From: Pedobacter foliorum
GTDB lineage: Bacteria; Bacteroidota; Bacteroidia; Sphingobacteriales; Sphingobacteriaceae
Assembly: GCF_013266735.1 (NCBI RefSeq)
Contig: NZ_JABSNU010000001.1
Location: 620,001 to 684,000 of the forward strand
DNA length: 64,000 nt
Direction: 5' to 3'
The position numbers and the translations under genes are program-made. Below are positions 44,434 to 53,830 of this stretch, one piece after another. How positions within the stretch are numbered: position 1 is the stretch's first letter; the number at the start of each line of letters is the position of its first letter. The notes under the pieces are model-generated. The model saw only the letters and a program-made list of their open reading frames with translations. It ran no database searches and was not told where the DNA came from.

Positions 44434-44653
44434 GAATAAGCGTTGCTTAATATATAAAAAAGATTAATACCCTATTGTTCTAATGATATCTTGATGGAGA
44501 TTCCGGCGCTGCTAGCTCTTCCCCAATTTTGGTGGTAATATTGATTTTTCAACTATTCCGTTTAATGCAATAATAAATATCATCTTACTACATACACATT
44601 GTCATCACCAAATTCACGGGAGAGGTATGAATGATAAGCGCCAAATTGTTGAG

Positions 44654-44725
44654 GAACCGGATGCCATGAAAGTGGCACGTCCGGTTTTGAAGCCGAGTGC
44701 GGGGGGGATCCCCGTACTTAGGTCA
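44654..44725 (+). ncRNA. Group II intron domain V and VI remnant
   Basis: Domain V: GAACCGG (44654-44660) pairs with CCGGTTT (44681-44687); inside, GCCAT and GTGGC close a GAAA tetraloop, and an AC bulge lies on the 3' side, the hallmark shape of group II introns. Domain VI: AGTGCGGGG pairs with CCCCGTACT just after. No reverse transcriptase or 5' end is present nearby, so only the 3' end survives. Confidence 0.75.
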
Positions 44726-44827
44726 GCGGTAGTCTAAATGTTTTTCTGAATATAGCTAATAGGCGGGTTCATTGCGGTAGTTTATTAGGTTATTTTTTTA
44801 GTGCTTTAAGGTTTGAAGCGGATTCAC

Positions 44828-44864
44828 CACCAAAATAGTAGAAAAACCACTATCTCCGAAATAT
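44828..44864 (+). repeat. Dispersed repeat copy C
   Basis: CACCAAAATAGTAGAAAAACC then ACTATCTCCGAAATATAT. Similar to copies A and B. It abuts the truncated monooxygenase fragment, suggesting that an element end cut that gene. Confidence 0.5.
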
Positions 44865-44865
44865 A

Positions 44866-45057
44866 TTGCATGCTGTTTTTGAGAAAGAGCAACCCACGCA
44901 CCTGACCATTCTGGAAATTTATCCTACAGAAGAAGCCTACAAATCTCACGTTAAAACAGCCCATTTTCTCAAATATAAAGAAGGTACCCTGAGCATGGTA
45001 ATGGAGTTGGAATTAGTTGATACGGATCCTTTGATCCCCGAATTGAAGATAAAGTGA
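44866..45057 (+). pseudogene. C-terminal part of an antibiotic-biosynthesis-type monooxygenase
   Basis: Reads LHAVFEKEQPTHLTILEIYPTEEAYKSHVKTAHFLKYKEG, the second half of the ABM fold. Full proteins have about 100-130 residues with signal; here the first strand-helix is gone and repeat C sits at the break. The only start is a TTG. A truncated gene is the better reading. Confidence 0.65.
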
Positions 45058-45077
45058 TCCTAAGCCATGACTAGTAA

Positions 45078-46061
45078 TTATTTATTGTACTGCTCATCGG
45101 AGACAGGCCATCCGTTCTTCCAGGTGAGCACTTTGATGATCAATTTTGGCGATCCTTTGTCTTTGGCGTCGTAGCCATGATAGATCAGATAATCTTTTCC
45201 ATCCGAACTGCATACGGCATTGTGACCCACACCATACCAGTTTTCATTGCCGGCCTGTAAAACAGTGCCGCCACCTGTTCGCAGGTCAGCCCCAGTTTTG
45301 TCAAGATAGGGGCCTTTTAAATCCTTTGCTCTCCCGACTATGATTTTATAAGTGCTTTCGGGGCCTCTGCAGCAATAATCAATGGAAGCAAAAAGATAAA
45401 ACCACCTGCCTTTTTTAAATATAAAGGGTGCTTCTATCGGGTTCGGGTCGTTTGCATTCTTTTTCCTGCCGGCAATGGTTTCCATGCCAGGCGATTGGGA
45501 AGAGAGGTGTTTGCCGTCATCAGCTAGTGCTACCAGCTTTAACCCACCCCAAAAGGAGCCAAAAGCAATATAAGGCTTTCCTTTTTTATCGGTAATGAAA
45601 TTCGGATCTATCGCATTCCAGTTGTCCCGAACCGGCTCTGAGTGGATGATTTCACCGTGGTCAACCCATTTGTAGCCAGGATCTTCACTGTTAAGGGTTG
45701 TGTTGGTGGCAAGGCCTATCGCTGAAGTGTTTTTGCCAAATTGAGAAACTGAGTAATATAAATAGTACAAGCCCTTATAAAAACTGATGTCAGGTGCCCA
45801 GATATGTCCCTTGAAATCGGGAACCATGTTTACCGCCCATTTTGGTGGGGTATCAAAAACTGGTTTTTCTGCTTTCCAGTTCTTCAGATCTTTGGACGAC
45901 CATTTGCGAATTCCCATTCCGGTACAGAAAATATAGTATGTATCCCGTTGGCGGATCATTACTGGGTCATGAACGGAGATCGATCGGCTGGCTTGTCTGC
46001 CGTAGCTAAAGCCGGTTATACAAATGGTAAACAAAACGAAGACAAACAGGTTCCTGAACAT
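45078..46061 (-). CDS. GH43 family glycosidase, arabinanase-like
   Basis: 327 residues from the ATG at 46061, which opens a signal peptide (MFRNLFVFVLFTICITGFSYG). The five-blade propeller shows the catalytic residues: base Asp in SVHDPVMIRQRD, pKa-modulating Asp in WNAIDPNFI, acid Glu in PIEAPFIFKKG. SYWIWAPDIS-like HIWAPDISFYKGLYYLYYS is typical of arabinan endo-1,5-alpha-L-arabinosidases. It acts outside the inner membrane on plant arabinan. No SusC/SusD genes are next to it. Confidence 0.88.
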   Translation of the reverse strand: MFRNLFVFVLFTICITGFSYGRQASRSISVHDPVMIRQRDTYYIFCTGMGIRKWSSKDLKNWKAEKPVFDTPPKWAVNMVPDFKGHIWAPDISFYKGLYYLYYSVSQFGKNTSAIGLATNTTLNSEDPGYKWVDHGEIIHSEPVRDNWNAIDPNFITDKKGKPYIAFGSFWGGLKLVALADDGKHLSSQSPGMETIAGRKKNANDPNPIEAPFIFKKGRWFYLFASIDYCCRGPESTYKIIVGRAKDLKGPYLDKTGADLRTGGGTVLQAGNENWYGVGHNAVCSSDGKDYLIYHGYDAKDKGSPKLIIKVLTWKNGWPVSDEQYNK

Positions 46062-46199
46062 GTGGGTAAGGAAGGTATATTTCACGGGAAAATCAAATAT
46101 CATAACAAAAAATTGCGATTGAAGTTTATCTAACAATGAATTAAAAAATAGGTTGTTTCTGGCAGGCTTATTGCCATTTACTTATCCTATCCTGCCGAT

Positions 46200-47438
46200 A
46201 TGCGACCGAAAATTATAGTAAAATTGTGTCTGATCAATTTGTTGATCTGTTGCTGGGCTTCTTCCTTTGGTCAAAATGCTGGTGATGCAATCATCCAGAA
46301 CAAAAAGAGCTTAGATACCGCAAGACAAACAGACCTTATTGATATTGGCAAAGCGCTAATTCGCATCCGTTCCGGAAAGATCCGGGAAGAAAAAGACAAG
46401 AAGATTTATTTTTCCATTCTACCTATCGGGGGTACTGCACCCGGTGGAACCGGAAATGCACTGATAACCAGCACTTCGGCTGCGATGTACTTGGGGCCCA
46501 AAAAGACAACAAACCTATCGACGGCGACATTTACACCTTACTGGAATCTCGGCAGTCGTTTTGGACTGCCAATCAGGACTGGCATTTGGCTGCCGGATAA
46601 TACCTGGCTGATACAAGGAGATACCCGCTTTCTGGTCTATCCCCAATATACTTGGGGTCTTGGAACGTCAAAAAGGGAGCAGGAGCGGACTTTGCTCAGC
46701 TACAAATACATTAGGTTCTATCAGAACGCACTAAAAAGAATCAAGCCATATTTGTATGCTGGTCTTGGCTTTAACCTCGATTACCGCTTTAACATCAGTA
46801 CCGAGGACTCCTTTCCTGAGCTGGAACAGTATTCGGGATACCGCTATGGTACAGGTAAAAACTCCTTTTCATCGGGAGTCAGTTTAAACCTTGTCTATGA
46901 TACCCGAAGCAATTCCATCAATCCAATGCCAGGGATGTACGGAAATTTAGTTTACCGGGTAAATCCAACATTTTTGGGCAGTAACAACAACTGGAGCTCC
47001 ATTTACCTGGATCTAAGAAAATACATCCCAATGAATCCAGCAAAGCCCCACCAGCAGAATACCCTCGCCTTATGGTCTTATTTCTGGACGGTGTTGAATA
47101 ACAAAACTCCTTACCTCGATTTGCCCAGTACAGGATGGGATCCATACAACAGGTCAGCCAGGGGGATAGATCAGAACAGGTACCGCGGCAGGTCATTGTT
47201 TTATGCCGAGAGTGAATACCGTCGCGATATTACAGCGAATGGCTTACTGGGTTTTGTTGTTTTTGCGAATGTGAATACGGTCAGTGGATCAGGCTCATTA
47301 TTTACCTCCTGGAAACCGGCAGCAGGAACAGGTCTGCGCATCAAATTCAACAAGGCTTCCAATACCAATATCGGTATTGATTATGGCATGAGTAAAGGAT
47401 ACAGTGCAATACTGTTGAATCTTGGAGAAGCATTCTAA
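46200..47438 (+). CDS. BamA/TamA-like outer membrane barrel protein
   Basis: 412 residues: signal peptide (about 1-24, ending SFGQ), a short periplasmic link, and a barrel of about 16 strands of the bacterial surface antigen type (VSLNLVYDTRSNSINPMPGMYGNLVYR, GRSLFYAESEYRRDI, GTGLRIKFNKASNTNIGIDYGMSKG). There are no POTRA repeats, so it is a short member, probably not the essential BamA. Role unknown. Confidence 0.82.
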   Translation: MRPKIIVKLCLINLLICCWASSFGQNAGDAIIQNKKSLDTARQTDLIDIGKALIRIRSGKIREEKDKKIYFSILPIGGTAPGGTGNALITSTSAAMYLGPKKTTNLSTATFTPYWNLGSRFGLPIRTGIWLPDNTWLIQGDTRFLVYPQYTWGLGTSKREQERTLLSYKYIRFYQNALKRIKPYLYAGLGFNLDYRFNISTEDSFPELEQYSGYRYGTGKNSFSSGVSLNLVYDTRSNSINPMPGMYGNLVYRVNPTFLGSNNNWSSIYLDLRKYIPMNPAKPHQQNTLALWSYFWTVLNNKTPYLDLPSTGWDPYNRSARGIDQNRYRGRSLFYAESEYRRDITANGLLGFVVFANVNTVSGSGSLFTSWKPAAGTGLRIKFNKASNTNIGIDYGMSKGYSAILLNLGEAF

Positions 47439-48286
47439 ATTTTACACTTATCCACCGACAGGACACTCCCTGTATAAAAATGTTGGTATTTTTATTTGCA
47501 GACTTAGTATGTCCACTGGTTAACTTTTTGATCATTTTTAATAGGGAAACAAATATCATAACTTTGCTGATAATTGGGCTGAACCACTTACCACAACGTA
47601 CAGTTATTGAAATAAAAAACAATTATTACTAATTATAAACCATTTAATAGTAGGTATTTATGGGTAATGTGCATTCGGTTCTATCAATTTTTGATCATAT
47701 TCTTCCTATTGATCACACCGTTATCCAATAACCAAGTCAGACTATAATATTGAGTCCCATAACTTATATTTTTGTTCAACTGCCCAAAGGTCTAGAATTG
47801 CGGGCGGAGAACGAACTAATAGAATAACTTAATGATTTTCTGAAAAAAATAATTCTTTCTTTTTTTCTTGTAAACCTCTTTTATGACAGCTGAAATTACT
47901 TCTAAATGTTCTAGTGGACTCCCAGATACCCCAGCAGTTCATAGTCGAAGAAAAATATAACTATAATAGTATGATGACATTTCACTAAGATTCGTTTTGT
48001 ACTGTGATATTGTTATTTTAGTAGTAATTAATGAGCAGTTATTTTACATTTTTTGCGATTGAAAAATAGAAAACAAATGAGTGAAATGGGTTGATCCATT
48101 TTGATTTGAAGTAATACAGACCCAAATTTATAGCCTGATATTTAAGAATGGTTATGGTTGATAGTCGATAAGATATATTATGGGTTGAGTGTGCAATACT
48201 GCCACCCCGAATTGAGAGGGCAAAATGAATTTAATAAGTGTAAACATAGGTTGGCGAGGTCGGTTCAGTGATAATGTTTTTTTCTA
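47439..48286. other. Long gene-free stretch
   Basis: About 850 AT-rich bases. A short frame near 47782-47832 reads QLPKGLELRAENELIE but has no start or known family. No tRNA, hairpin terminator or direct repeat array was seen. It may be degraded accessory DNA. Confidence 0.45.
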
Positions 48287-48523
48287 TTATTTCTTTGGGT
48301 TTTCGATATACTCGCAAAGAACTGTCATTGTATGTTTTGAAAAATTAAATTTAACAGCAGCGAAACCAAAAACTCTTTTAAGTGTAGTTGTGCTAATTGG
48401 TTTATTCACTGCTTTACTAATCTCTATAGAAAGATACTGGCAATCTCCTGAAGTAATGTACTTGATGCCGGCTTTAGCACAAATTGATAGTCCAAGCTTG
48501 TTAATGTCAACCTCTTTATTCAT
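48287..48523 (-). CDS. Small putative helix-turn-helix protein
   Basis: 78 residues: EVDINKLGLSICAKAGIKYITSGDCQYLSIEISKAVNKPISTTTLKRVFGFAAVKFNFSKHTMTVLCEYIE. The pattern recurs at the N-terminus of unnamed Sphingobacteria proteins, usually with more residues after it. TTTLKRVFGF resembles a recognition helix. It may be a full small protein or a shortened one. Confidence 0.6.
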   Translation of the reverse strand: MNKEVDINKLGLSICAKAGIKYITSGDCQYLSIEISKAVNKPISTTTLKRVFGFAAVKFNFSKHTMTVLCEYIENPKK

Positions 48524-48593
48524 TTTAACTTAATCTAATTGTTTTGAATCGGTGTTTTAATTTAGAGAGAGACTAACTGCATATTCATCATTA

Positions 48594-51104
48594 TTAGGCA
48601 GACTTAGTCGGCTGAAGCCTCTTTTTCCATTTTACAAATTCATACCAGACTACAGATAAGAACCCGATGCTTATACTAAGGGACAATTGGACTAAACTCA
48701 GTGACTGAAATCCAAAGAAGGCGGTTAATGGTCTGATGTAGAGGACGGCAGCCGAAATAAGTATAGTGATCATAATTATGAGAAATACCAGGTTATTTTT
48801 ATACTTTATGGTGGTAAGCAGAGAATAATAGAAAGATCTGTTAACCAGAGTGAGTAATATATTTGCTGCGATTAAACAGGTAAATACCATGGATCTTGTG
48901 AGGTGTTCTCCATAACCATGTTGAACGGCATATTGATAGATAAATAGAGTTCCTGCGGTGATCGTTAATCCTTGCAGGATGCTTGTGATCAATTCTTTCC
49001 GGTTGAAAAATGTGGTAGAAAAAGGACGCGGTTTCTGAAGCATGGTGTTTTTTTCTATTGGTTCATTCTCATAAATGATGGAGCAGGTTGGGCCCATCAC
49101 CAGTTCCAGGAATATAATGTGAACGGGGGAGAAAATATTGGGATAAATCCAGCCTAGGGCTAGGGGAATAAATACGGTCAATATAATCGGGATATGAATA
49201 GAGATGATGTATTGAATTGCTTTCTTCAGGTTGGTGTATATTCTTCTGCCCATTGCTATTGCGTCTACCATTCGGGCTAGGTCATCGTCCAATAAAATCA
49301 ATGAAGCGGCCTGTTTGGCAATTTCTGTTCCCCTTTTTCCCATGGCGATACCAATATGTGCGGCTTTTAATGCCGGACCGTCATTCACTCCGTCACCGGT
49401 CATGGCCACAATTTCATTACTTGATTTTAAAGCATTGATGATTTTGAGCTTCGCATCCGGGAACATCCTGGAAAACACATTGGTTTCTAAAACAGTTTGC
49501 TGAAGTTCAGTAGCTGACATTTTCATAAGTTCATCACCACTGATACTTTTTTCGTATCCGCTGAAGCCAATATGTTTGGCAATAGCCATGGTCGTTGCTG
49601 CATTGTCACCTGTAACGATTTTAATGGCAATTCCAGCCTGGTAGAAATCCTTCAGTACTTTTTCAATATGTGGTTTCGGTGGATCATAAAAGCCCACCAT
49701 TCCTATAAATTTAAACTTAAATTTTTGCTGTTGGTTAGGGAAGTTGCTTCCTTCAAAATTCGATTGGCCCACAGCCAAAAGACGGTATCCCTGTGAGGCA
49801 AGTGTATTGACAGCTTCCAGAATCTTTTCTTTTTCAATATCTTCAAGAGCTGAGACTGCAATTAAGGCCTCTGGCGCTCCCTTTGCAGCAATGATGCGTA
49901 GTCCATTTTCATTCTCGAATAAGTGAGTCATCATGGGAGGTTTTCCTCCTAAAGGATATTCGTGAATCATTTTATACATTGAACGTTCGTCCAGTAAGGT
50001 TGTTGTAACATAAGCCTGATGTAAGGCAACTTCCATTGGATCGAATGGAATGGGTTCGCTGGCCCACATTCCCATTCGAATCAGTTCTTTTTCTATATTG
50101 TCAAGCTCCTGATAAGGGTCTACTATTTCATTGGAGGACAAGAGGTAAAGTTTGGCAAGACTCATCTTGTTTTCGGTGATGGTTCCAGTTTTGTCTGTAC
50201 AGATTACTGTTGCACTCCCCAGTGTCTCTACAGTTTTCATTTGTTTGACCACCACACCCATTTGCATCAGACGCCATGCACCCAGTGCCATAAAAGTGGC
50301 AAAGGCTACAGGAATTTCCTCAGGTAATATACTCATGGCAAGGGTAAGGGACTTTAAAAGACTATCCAGTATGTTGAAGGAATTGAAGTAATTAATGGCC
50401 CATACGATGCAAAAAATGACGGCGCCTGCTAGCACCATTTTTTTTATGAAATTGTTAATCTGAACTTCCAGCGGAGTTTTTTCTTCTTTTATGTTTTCCA
50501 GGCTTAAGCCGATTTTCCCTAACTTAGTGTCGTTGCCAATAGCTGTAACCATTGCTATGGCTAGTCCACTGGCTACGGTGGTACCCTGAAAAACCTGGTG
50601 ATCTTCACTGTTTTTATCTTTGTATACCGCAAAGGATTCTCCGGTAAGTATAGACTCGTCTACTGAAAAGTCATTGGAGTGAACAATGTTGCCATCAGCG
50701 GTGATAGAAGTGCCTTCTTCAATCATTAAATAATCACCAATCACGATTTCTTCGCTTTTAATCTCCGATAGATGACCATCCCTGATGACCTTACAATGTG
50801 GCTGACTGTAAGTTTTTAGTTTCTCCAAAGCATTTCTGCTTCTGGAGTCCTGGTAAAGAGAAATAGTAGCTACCAAAACAACAGCTGATGCCAAAAAAAT
50901 AGCATCTCCTGATTTACCGCTAATAAGATAAATCAGGGCAGCAGCCATTAGCAAAATGACCATAGGTTCTTTTGCCAGATTCTTAATGGCATCAAAAAGA
51001 CCATTTTCCTTTTTGTAGGTTAAACGGTTATCGCCATTTTTTGATCTTGACGCAATAACTTCTTGCTTCGATAATCCGGGAATATTAAAGTTATTTGCAG
51101 GCAT
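48594..51104 (-). CDS. P-type cation-transporting ATPase
   Basis: 836 residues with an N-terminal cation ATPase domain, actuator motif LTGES, membrane motif ILPEEIP in helix 4, phosphorylation site ICTDKTGTITENK, hinge TGDGVNDGPALKAAHIGIAMG and a C-terminal membrane block. It is nearest in plan to Ca2+/Mn2+-type (P2) pumps rather than heavy-metal pumps, as no CPC or metal-binding N-domain is present. It exports or takes up a divalent cation. An FNR-like palindrome lies 51 bases upstream. Confidence 0.9.
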   Translation of the reverse strand: MPANNFNIPGLSKQEVIASRSKNGDNRLTYKKENGLFDAIKNLAKEPMVILLMAAALIYLISGKSGDAIFLASAVVLVATISLYQDSRSRNALEKLKTYSQPHCKVIRDGHLSEIKSEEIVIGDYLMIEEGTSITADGNIVHSNDFSVDESILTGESFAVYKDKNSEDHQVFQGTTVASGLAIAMVTAIGNDTKLGKIGLSLENIKEEKTPLEVQINNFIKKMVLAGAVIFCIVWAINYFNSFNILDSLLKSLTLAMSILPEEIPVAFATFMALGAWRLMQMGVVVKQMKTVETLGSATVICTDKTGTITENKMSLAKLYLLSSNEIVDPYQELDNIEKELIRMGMWASEPIPFDPMEVALHQAYVTTTLLDERSMYKMIHEYPLGGKPPMMTHLFENENGLRIIAAKGAPEALIAVSALEDIEKEKILEAVNTLASQGYRLLAVGQSNFEGSNFPNQQQKFKFKFIGMVGFYDPPKPHIEKVLKDFYQAGIAIKIVTGDNAATTMAIAKHIGFSGYEKSISGDELMKMSATELQQTVLETNVFSRMFPDAKLKIINALKSSNEIVAMTGDGVNDGPALKAAHIGIAMGKRGTEIAKQAASLILLDDDLARMVDAIAMGRRIYTNLKKAIQYIISIHIPIILTVFIPLALGWIYPNIFSPVHIIFLELVMGPTCSIIYENEPIEKNTMLQKPRPFSTTFFNRKELITSILQGLTITAGTLFIYQYAVQHGYGEHLTRSMVFTCLIAANILLTLVNRSFYYSLLTTIKYKNNLVFLIIMITILISAAVLYIRPLTAFFGFQSLSLVQLSLSISIGFLSVVWYEFVKWKKRLQPTKSA

Positions 51105-51154
51105 CTGTTTAAGATTGATACTTTAAAAATCGGTTATATTCCTGAAGAAAAATG

Positions 51155-51166
51155 TGATTCAGATCA
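51155..51166. promoter_or_regulatory. FNR/Crp-like palindrome ahead of the ATPase gene
   Basis: TGAT-TCAG-ATCA, a perfect inverted repeat with the TGAT-N4-ATCA arms of FNR-type sites, between the VIT gene stop and the ATPase start. Confidence 0.45.
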
Positions 51167-51186
51167 TTCTTTCGCTTGATTCCTGC

Positions 51187-51876
51187 TTACGCAGTTTTTA
51201 CCCCAAAAACGTAACCAACTAAGGCGGTCATGAACATGGCTACAGTTCCCCAAAAGCAAATCCTCAGGACAGCTTTTCCTCGGTTTGAACCACCTGCTTT
51301 TGCGGCCACCAATGCAGATAGTGCTAAAAATAGAATGGAAAAGCCATACTGGTAAATAACCATTAATTTTATTGGCGCAAACATGGAAACCAATAATGGG
51401 AGGAGCCCTCCTATAGTGAAAGAAGCTGCTGAGGCTAAAGCAGCTTGCATGGGTTTTGCCTGAGTGATTTCATTGATGCCCAATTCATCCTTGGCGTGTG
51501 CGCCAAGGGCATCATGGGCAGTGAGTTGAATAGCAACCTGCATGGCCAAATTTTCATCAAGTCCTCTGTGTTGATAGATATTGGCCAGTTCCCGTAATTC
51601 CAGGTCAGGTGTGTTTTCCAATTCTGATTTTTCTCTGGTCAGATCAGCAACTTCAATATCCGATTGGGAACTTACCGAAACATATTCACCGGCAGCCATA
51701 GACAATGCACCGGCAACCAATCCCGCCAATGCGGCAAGTACGATTGGCTCACGTGTAGTGCTGGCTGCTGCAATTCCTATCGCTAGACTGGTGGTTGAAA
51801 GGATGCCGTCATTTGCGCCTAGAACTGCAGCCCTTAACCAACCGCTTCTATTGGTGTAATGTTCTTCAATTTCCAT
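51187..51876 (-). CDS. VIT1/CCC1 family metal transporter
   Basis: 229 residues: RAAVLGANDGILSTTSLAIGIAAA opens the family's first helix with its Asn-Asp, GALSMAAGEYVSVSSQSD is the second conserved helix, then a cytoplasmic helical region and three further helices. Members move iron or manganese. It starts two bases after the cytochrome b stop and is coupled to it. Confidence 0.9.
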   Translation of the reverse strand: MEIEEHYTNRSGWLRAAVLGANDGILSTTSLAIGIAAASTTREPIVLAALAGLVAGALSMAAGEYVSVSSQSDIEVADLTREKSELENTPDLELRELANIYQHRGLDENLAMQVAIQLTAHDALGAHAKDELGINEITQAKPMQAALASAASFTIGGLLPLLVSMFAPIKLMVIYQYGFSILFLALSALVAAKAGGSNRGKAVLRICFWGTVAMFMTALVGYVFGVKTA

Positions 51877-51877
51877 A

Positions 51878-52549
51878 CTATGCTTTACCTCCGTTGATCA
51901 TGTCCGAAACAATACCTTTGCTTTCTTTCCTTTCAGCCAGCAGCACACCAACAATATGCACGACGATAAAGGTTAGTATCAAATACATGCAAAAACCATG
52001 AAAGTCTTTGATAGAATGGCTTGTCGCTTTGCTGATACCTAATTCCTGGTCAAATGCAATGGAAAGCCCCGTTAGGGCCATAATGATGAGCAGTAGGTAG
52101 AAAATAAGGTATAATGCTTTAACTGTAAGGTCATGCAAGGCCAGGTTAGACTTTTTACTGTGCTTACGATAAGTTTGATAGGCATGCTTTAGCTTACAAA
52201 AAAAATGCTGCTGTCCAGGTTGAAAAGGTTCAGCCAGCAATCGAAACAGGAGTAAGGCCGCAAGTGCATAACCAAAATAGATATGGATGCCCCAAACTTT
52301 ATCTTCCAGGCCATGGGCCACACTTTTAGCTTGCAGCGCAGTTACCGATACACCAGATTCCTGCAATTGTTGCTGCACATAACTGGTATTGCCCTTTACA
52401 TCAAATAAGGTTGAGTTTAATAACACAGTTAATAGTGATCCGGTAATGATTAATAGGTTTAACCAATGCCATAGCCGAATAGGGGCACTATGTTTTTTAA
52501 CTTCGGTTGGGTGGTCAATGTCATTTCTTAGCGGTTCAATGATAGCCAT
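51878..52549 (-). CDS. Cytochrome b-type membrane protein
   Basis: 223 residues of the cytochrome b561/NiFe-hydrogenase b-subunit type with four membrane helices. Haem-ligand histidine candidates are in PIRLWHWLNLLI, WGIHIYFGYALAA and KDFHGFCMYLILTFIVVHIVGV. It would pass electrons between quinones and periplasmic partners. It stands in line with the Rieske protein and flavin transferase genes of the same run. Confidence 0.85.
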   Translation of the reverse strand: MAIIEPLRNDIDHPTEVKKHSAPIRLWHWLNLLIITGSLLTVLLNSTLFDVKGNTSYVQQQLQESGVSVTALQAKSVAHGLEDKVWGIHIYFGYALAALLLFRLLAEPFQPGQQHFFCKLKHAYQTYRKHSKKSNLALHDLTVKALYLIFYLLLIIMALTGLSIAFDQELGISKATSHSIKDFHGFCMYLILTFIVVHIVGVLLAERKESKGIVSDMINGGKA

Positions 52550-52601
52550 GTTGATTGCGTTAAAAGCATCTGGAAATTTGTTTTCCAGATGCCCTGGGTT
52601 G

Positions 52602-53822
52602 TTATTTTACTTTTAAATTTAAGGTAATAATGTTGGAAACCAAACCAGTAGACCTGCTGTAATGTCCGTATCTCAGTTCCAGCATATTGAGGTGCTGCCA
52701 GCCAAATACACCATGAGGAGGTGCCAGTCGTATACCTGCACCATAAAAGTCGCTGTTTAACGTCGACAGGTCATAGTCACTGGTAAAATATGCGGCTGAA
52801 GGATCATGCTGCCCATAAGGCGCAAAGTAACGTGTGCCGGTTTGTTTATTGTAACGATAAAATGGACTCAAAGAAATAAATGAAGTTAATTTTACCGGAA
52901 CTTCTATTTCTGCAGTATGTGCTTTGATGCCCCAGTTATCCATAAAGTATCGGTAATAAGTCCGGATGATGACCTGATCACTTGCAAAGTAATTTAACCT
53001 GGCTGCAATGGGTAATTTGTAACGCTGATCGGGTAAAGTTTCAGCTCTTAAAGAACCATCTGTAAAGTAATCACGCTGGTATTTGGTGGCTAGTAAACCT
53101 TTTTGGTAAGCCGGCTCAACTATGATCATCGCCTGTAGCTTTTGGTTGATAACCTGTGAAATTGAGAAAGAGGCACTGAATGAATTTCTTGGACTTGATC
53201 CCTCGCTTCTGGATTCTCTTCCGTTGCCAAGGCTCGCTGCAGCTCTCAGTTCAATGGGTAAAATGACTTTCCACGTATCTAAAAATGCCTGCAGTTTAAA
53301 ATCAAACTGTGTGTTTTTATCTTTCGACAAGCGGGTAAGATTAAATCCTGCACCTAAGGATTGGTAATCATACTCAGTTGAAAAAGATCCCGTAAAACCA
53401 ATAGCATTTCCGGTCTTTTCATTACTATGTGTCCAGTTTAAGGAAGGGTAGACCCGCGTATCAGCCATGGAAGCAGAAGAGATGGTACTTGGGTCTATTT
53501 TATCAGATGAAGCCGAAGTATAATGATCTACGCCCAGTTCAAACAGAAAGGTGTTTTTATTTCCGGCTTTGTTAAGTTTAGACAACTGCAAATCAAAAGT
53601 GTTGGCAAAATCAGTTAGTTTTTCAGTTCCAATACCGCCTGTAACGGCCGAATTATTGCCATTCTGATTGTAGTATGCTGATACCAGATTGATTTCATCA
53701 ATTTTAAGTTTTCTGCTTTGGTAATTGCTGGTATCTGAAGGAGTGGGTTTAATTTTAATTTGTCCATTGGCACCTAAAACGCCTAGGAATAGCATGAGTA
53801 CATGCAAATAGATTTTTCTCAT
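52602..53822 (-). CDS. DUF3570 outer membrane protein
   Basis: 406 residues: signal peptide (to about 20), then KIDEINLVSAYYNQNGNNSAVTGGIGTEKLTDFANTF, the characteristic DUF3570 opening, and amphipathic strands to the end with a last LNLKVK. It is probably a beta barrel. It follows DUF4266 by eight bases, a pairing seen repeatedly in Bacteroidetes and Proteobacteria. Function unknown. Confidence 0.88.
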   Translation of the reverse strand: MRKIYLHVLMLFLGVLGANGQIKIKPTPSDTSNYQSRKLKIDEINLVSAYYNQNGNNSAVTGGIGTEKLTDFANTFDLQLSKLNKAGNKNTFLFELGVDHYTSASSDKIDPSTISSASMADTRVYPSLNWTHSNEKTGNAIGFTGSFSTEYDYQSLGAGFNLTRLSKDKNTQFDFKLQAFLDTWKVILPIELRAAASLGNGRESRSEGSSPRNSFSASFSISQVINQKLQAMIIVEPAYQKGLLATKYQRDYFTDGSLRAETLPDQRYKLPIAARLNYFASDQVIIRTYYRYFMDNWGIKAHTAEIEVPVKLTSFISLSPFYRYNKQTGTRYFAPYGQHDPSAAYFTSDYDLSTLNSDFYGAGIRLAPPHGVFGWQHLNMLELRYGHYSRSTGLVSNIITLNLKVK

Positions 53823-53830
53823 GGCTTCAG

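Larger units (their letters stand above)
44434..44865. other. Intergenic stretch with intron and repeat remnants
   Basis: Holds the group II intron 3' end (44654-44725) and repeat copy C (44828-44864). The remaining sequence shows no frame of note. Confidence 0.5.

Noticed and set aside
47782-47832. Transposase coiled-coil remnant
   Set aside because: The short LRAENELIE reading is too short and too generic to assign.
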